DNA from: DSWT01 sp049975385
Lineage (GTDB): Bacteria; Chloroflexota; Anaerolineae; B4-G1; SLSP01
Length of the DNA: 24,272 bases
Assembly (NCBI GenBank): GCA_049975385.1
Contig: JBNGDO010000069.1
Coordinates: 1-24,272, forward strand
Direction of reading: 5' to 3'
Of the stretch, positions 23,248 to 24,272 are shown in pieces. How positions within the stretch are numbered: position 1 is the stretch's first letter; each line of letters begins with the position of its first letter. The notes beneath the pieces are model-generated. The model saw only the letters and a list, made by a program, of their open reading frames with translations, ran no database searches and was not told where the DNA came from. The translations under genes were made by a program, and so were the position numbers.

Positions 23248-24272
23248 ATGATGAAATCATGGGCTGAACAAAAAGCGGCTTTAGTGACAGCATGGGAACG
23301 TTTCGTGACCGTCGATGTTCCTGACGAAGAGGAAGCGCGCCAGGGACGCCTGTTTTGTGTGATGATGGTGCTGACGTTTGCCCTTTCGCTGGCGCTGGTG
23401 CTGATCTTTGTGATTGCCAACGTGCGCGGTATGTTCGACAGTCCGCTGCTAGGCTGGCTAGGAATGGCTTTCCCGTTGGTTTTTGTGCCTCTATCTATCA
23501 TCGATTTCTACCGCGCCAAGCAGGGGTACGTATCATCGACATCCCGGTCGTTTGTGTGGATCAATTTCGTCGGCATAGCGATCGCCGTTTTCGTCTTTGA
23601 CGGTGTGAATTCTCCTGGCTGGCTACTTTTCTTTTGGCCGGTGACGTTGGCTGGCATGTTTATTCGACCGGTGAGCGCCGTGCGTATGGCGTTCGGCGTT
23701 TTGATATACTATGCTCTGCTTGCGGTTTTATCAAACTACGTCTTTATAGGAACTGCATCCAGCCTGTCTTTTGATCTTTTCTATTATTTGATCCGCGCTT
23801 TTGGCCTGTTGATGCTGGTAGCCACTGCCGGTTTTGTGAATTACCTGAGCATGAACAGCGTGCGCCAAAGCCTGGCGCGCACACAGCAGGTCAGCCAGGA
23901 CCTGCGCGGGACGCAGCGTATGCTCGAAAGACGGGTTGCCGAGCGCACGGACGAGCTGGCGAGACGTGCCGAGCAATTCAGGGCGATTGCCGAACTCAAC
24001 CACGCCATCGCATCGATTTCGGATATGCAACAGTTGTTGGACACAGCCGTGAGCTTGATTACCGAACGTCTTGGATATGACCATGTCGGCATTTTCTTCG
24101 TTGATCCGCACGGCGAATGGGCCGTGCTGCGCGCAGCTTCCTCGGAGGGTGGGCAGCGTATGTTGGCACGGGGACACCGCCTGCGTGTGGGCCGGCAAGG
24201 CATCGTAGGTTACGTTGCCGAGACTGGCCTGCCACGACTCGCGTTTAGCGTCGGTGAGGATGCCGTCTGGTT
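23248..24272 (+). CDS. Six-TM membrane sensor with GAF domain, truncated by the window edge
   Basis: The first 341 residues are present and the frame stays open to the last base. The start is ATG 23248, with GAGG 9 bases upstream; a second ATG follows at once. A degenerate cap motif is seen at 20-36 (TVDVPDEEEARQGRLF). About six TM helices lie at 36-58, 67-87, 101-118, 123-140, 146-168 and 180-198. The coiled coil has LERRVAERTDELARRAEQF (227-245). The GAF domain begins near 245 (YDHVGIFFVD, RAASSEGGQRML, RLRVGRQGIVGYVAETG) and is cut off before its second half. From its relatives I expect the rest of the GAF, a GAF-like domain and the short C-terminal segment to lie beyond the window. Confidence 0.85.
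   Translation, partial: MMKSWAEQKAALVTAWERFVTVDVPDEEEARQGRLFCVMMVLTFALSLALVLIFVIANVRGMFDSPLLGWLGMAFPLVFVPLSIIDFYRAKQGYVSSTSRSFVWINFVGIAIAVFVFDGVNSPGWLLFFWPVTLAGMFIRPVSAVRMAFGVLIYYALLAVLSNYVFIGTASSLSFDLFYYLIRAFGLLMLVATAGFVNYLSMNSVRQSLARTQQVSQDLRGTQRMLERRVAERTDELARRAEQFRAIAELNHAIASISDMQQLLDTAVSLITERLGYDHVGIFFVDPHGEWAVLRAASSEGGQRMLARGHRLRVGRQGIVGYVAETGLPRLAFSVGEDAVW

Noticed and set aside
17..24272. Phytochrome-type chromophore-binding GAF domains
   Set aside because: I do not see the bilin-binding Cys context or the PHY domain arrangement in any GAF here, so light sensing is not supported.

Overview
The window holds 13 complete genes and one gene running off the right edge. All are on the + strand and packed with overlaps or short gaps (longest about 70 bases). 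GC is moderately high. The proteins resemble the GAF-rich signalling proteins of Chloroflexota (Anaerolineae-like); this assignment rests on protein style only, because no rRNA or marker gene is present. A run of exactly 100 N at 15318-15417 shows this is a scaffolded draft assembly.

Most of the window is an array of paralogous sensors. Eight complete proteins plus the truncated last one share one plan. A variable N-terminal input is followed in most by a coiled coil with an E(R)(V)xERTxxL motif, a canonical GAF domain, a shorter GAF-like domain preceded by a conserved tryptophan, and a C-terminal segment of about 45 residues. That segment looks like the first helices and strand of another GAF domain that then stops. 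Inputs, left to right: a periplasmic ABC substrate-binding-like domain with one TM (17-2272); six TM helices (2278-4029); a cytoplasmic LacI-type sugar-binding fold without DNA-binding domain (4057-6957); a dCache-HAMP receptor (8022-10163); three more six-TM modules (10177-15685); four PAS domains plus two GAF domains in a soluble protein (15675-18590); two HAMP-like repeats in a soluble protein (19448-21802); six TM plus a HAMP-like segment without the canonical GAF (21795-23198); and another six-TM protein cut by the window edge (23248-24272).

Three small proteins sit among them: a substrate-binding lipoprotein at 6959-7948, directly before the dCache receptor, and two tandem SpoIIAA/STAS-like proteins at 18663-19025 and 19036-19392.

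I see no histidine kinase, receiver, GGDEF/EAL, chemotaxis signalling, phosphatase or DNA-binding domain in the window. My reading is that this is part of a long operon encoding many input subunits that may form mixed GAF/coiled-coil assemblies and act on an output component encoded elsewhere. The organisation (variable inputs, constant C-terminus, small STAS-like partners) recalls stressosomes in logic, but this is inference and not shown by the sequence.
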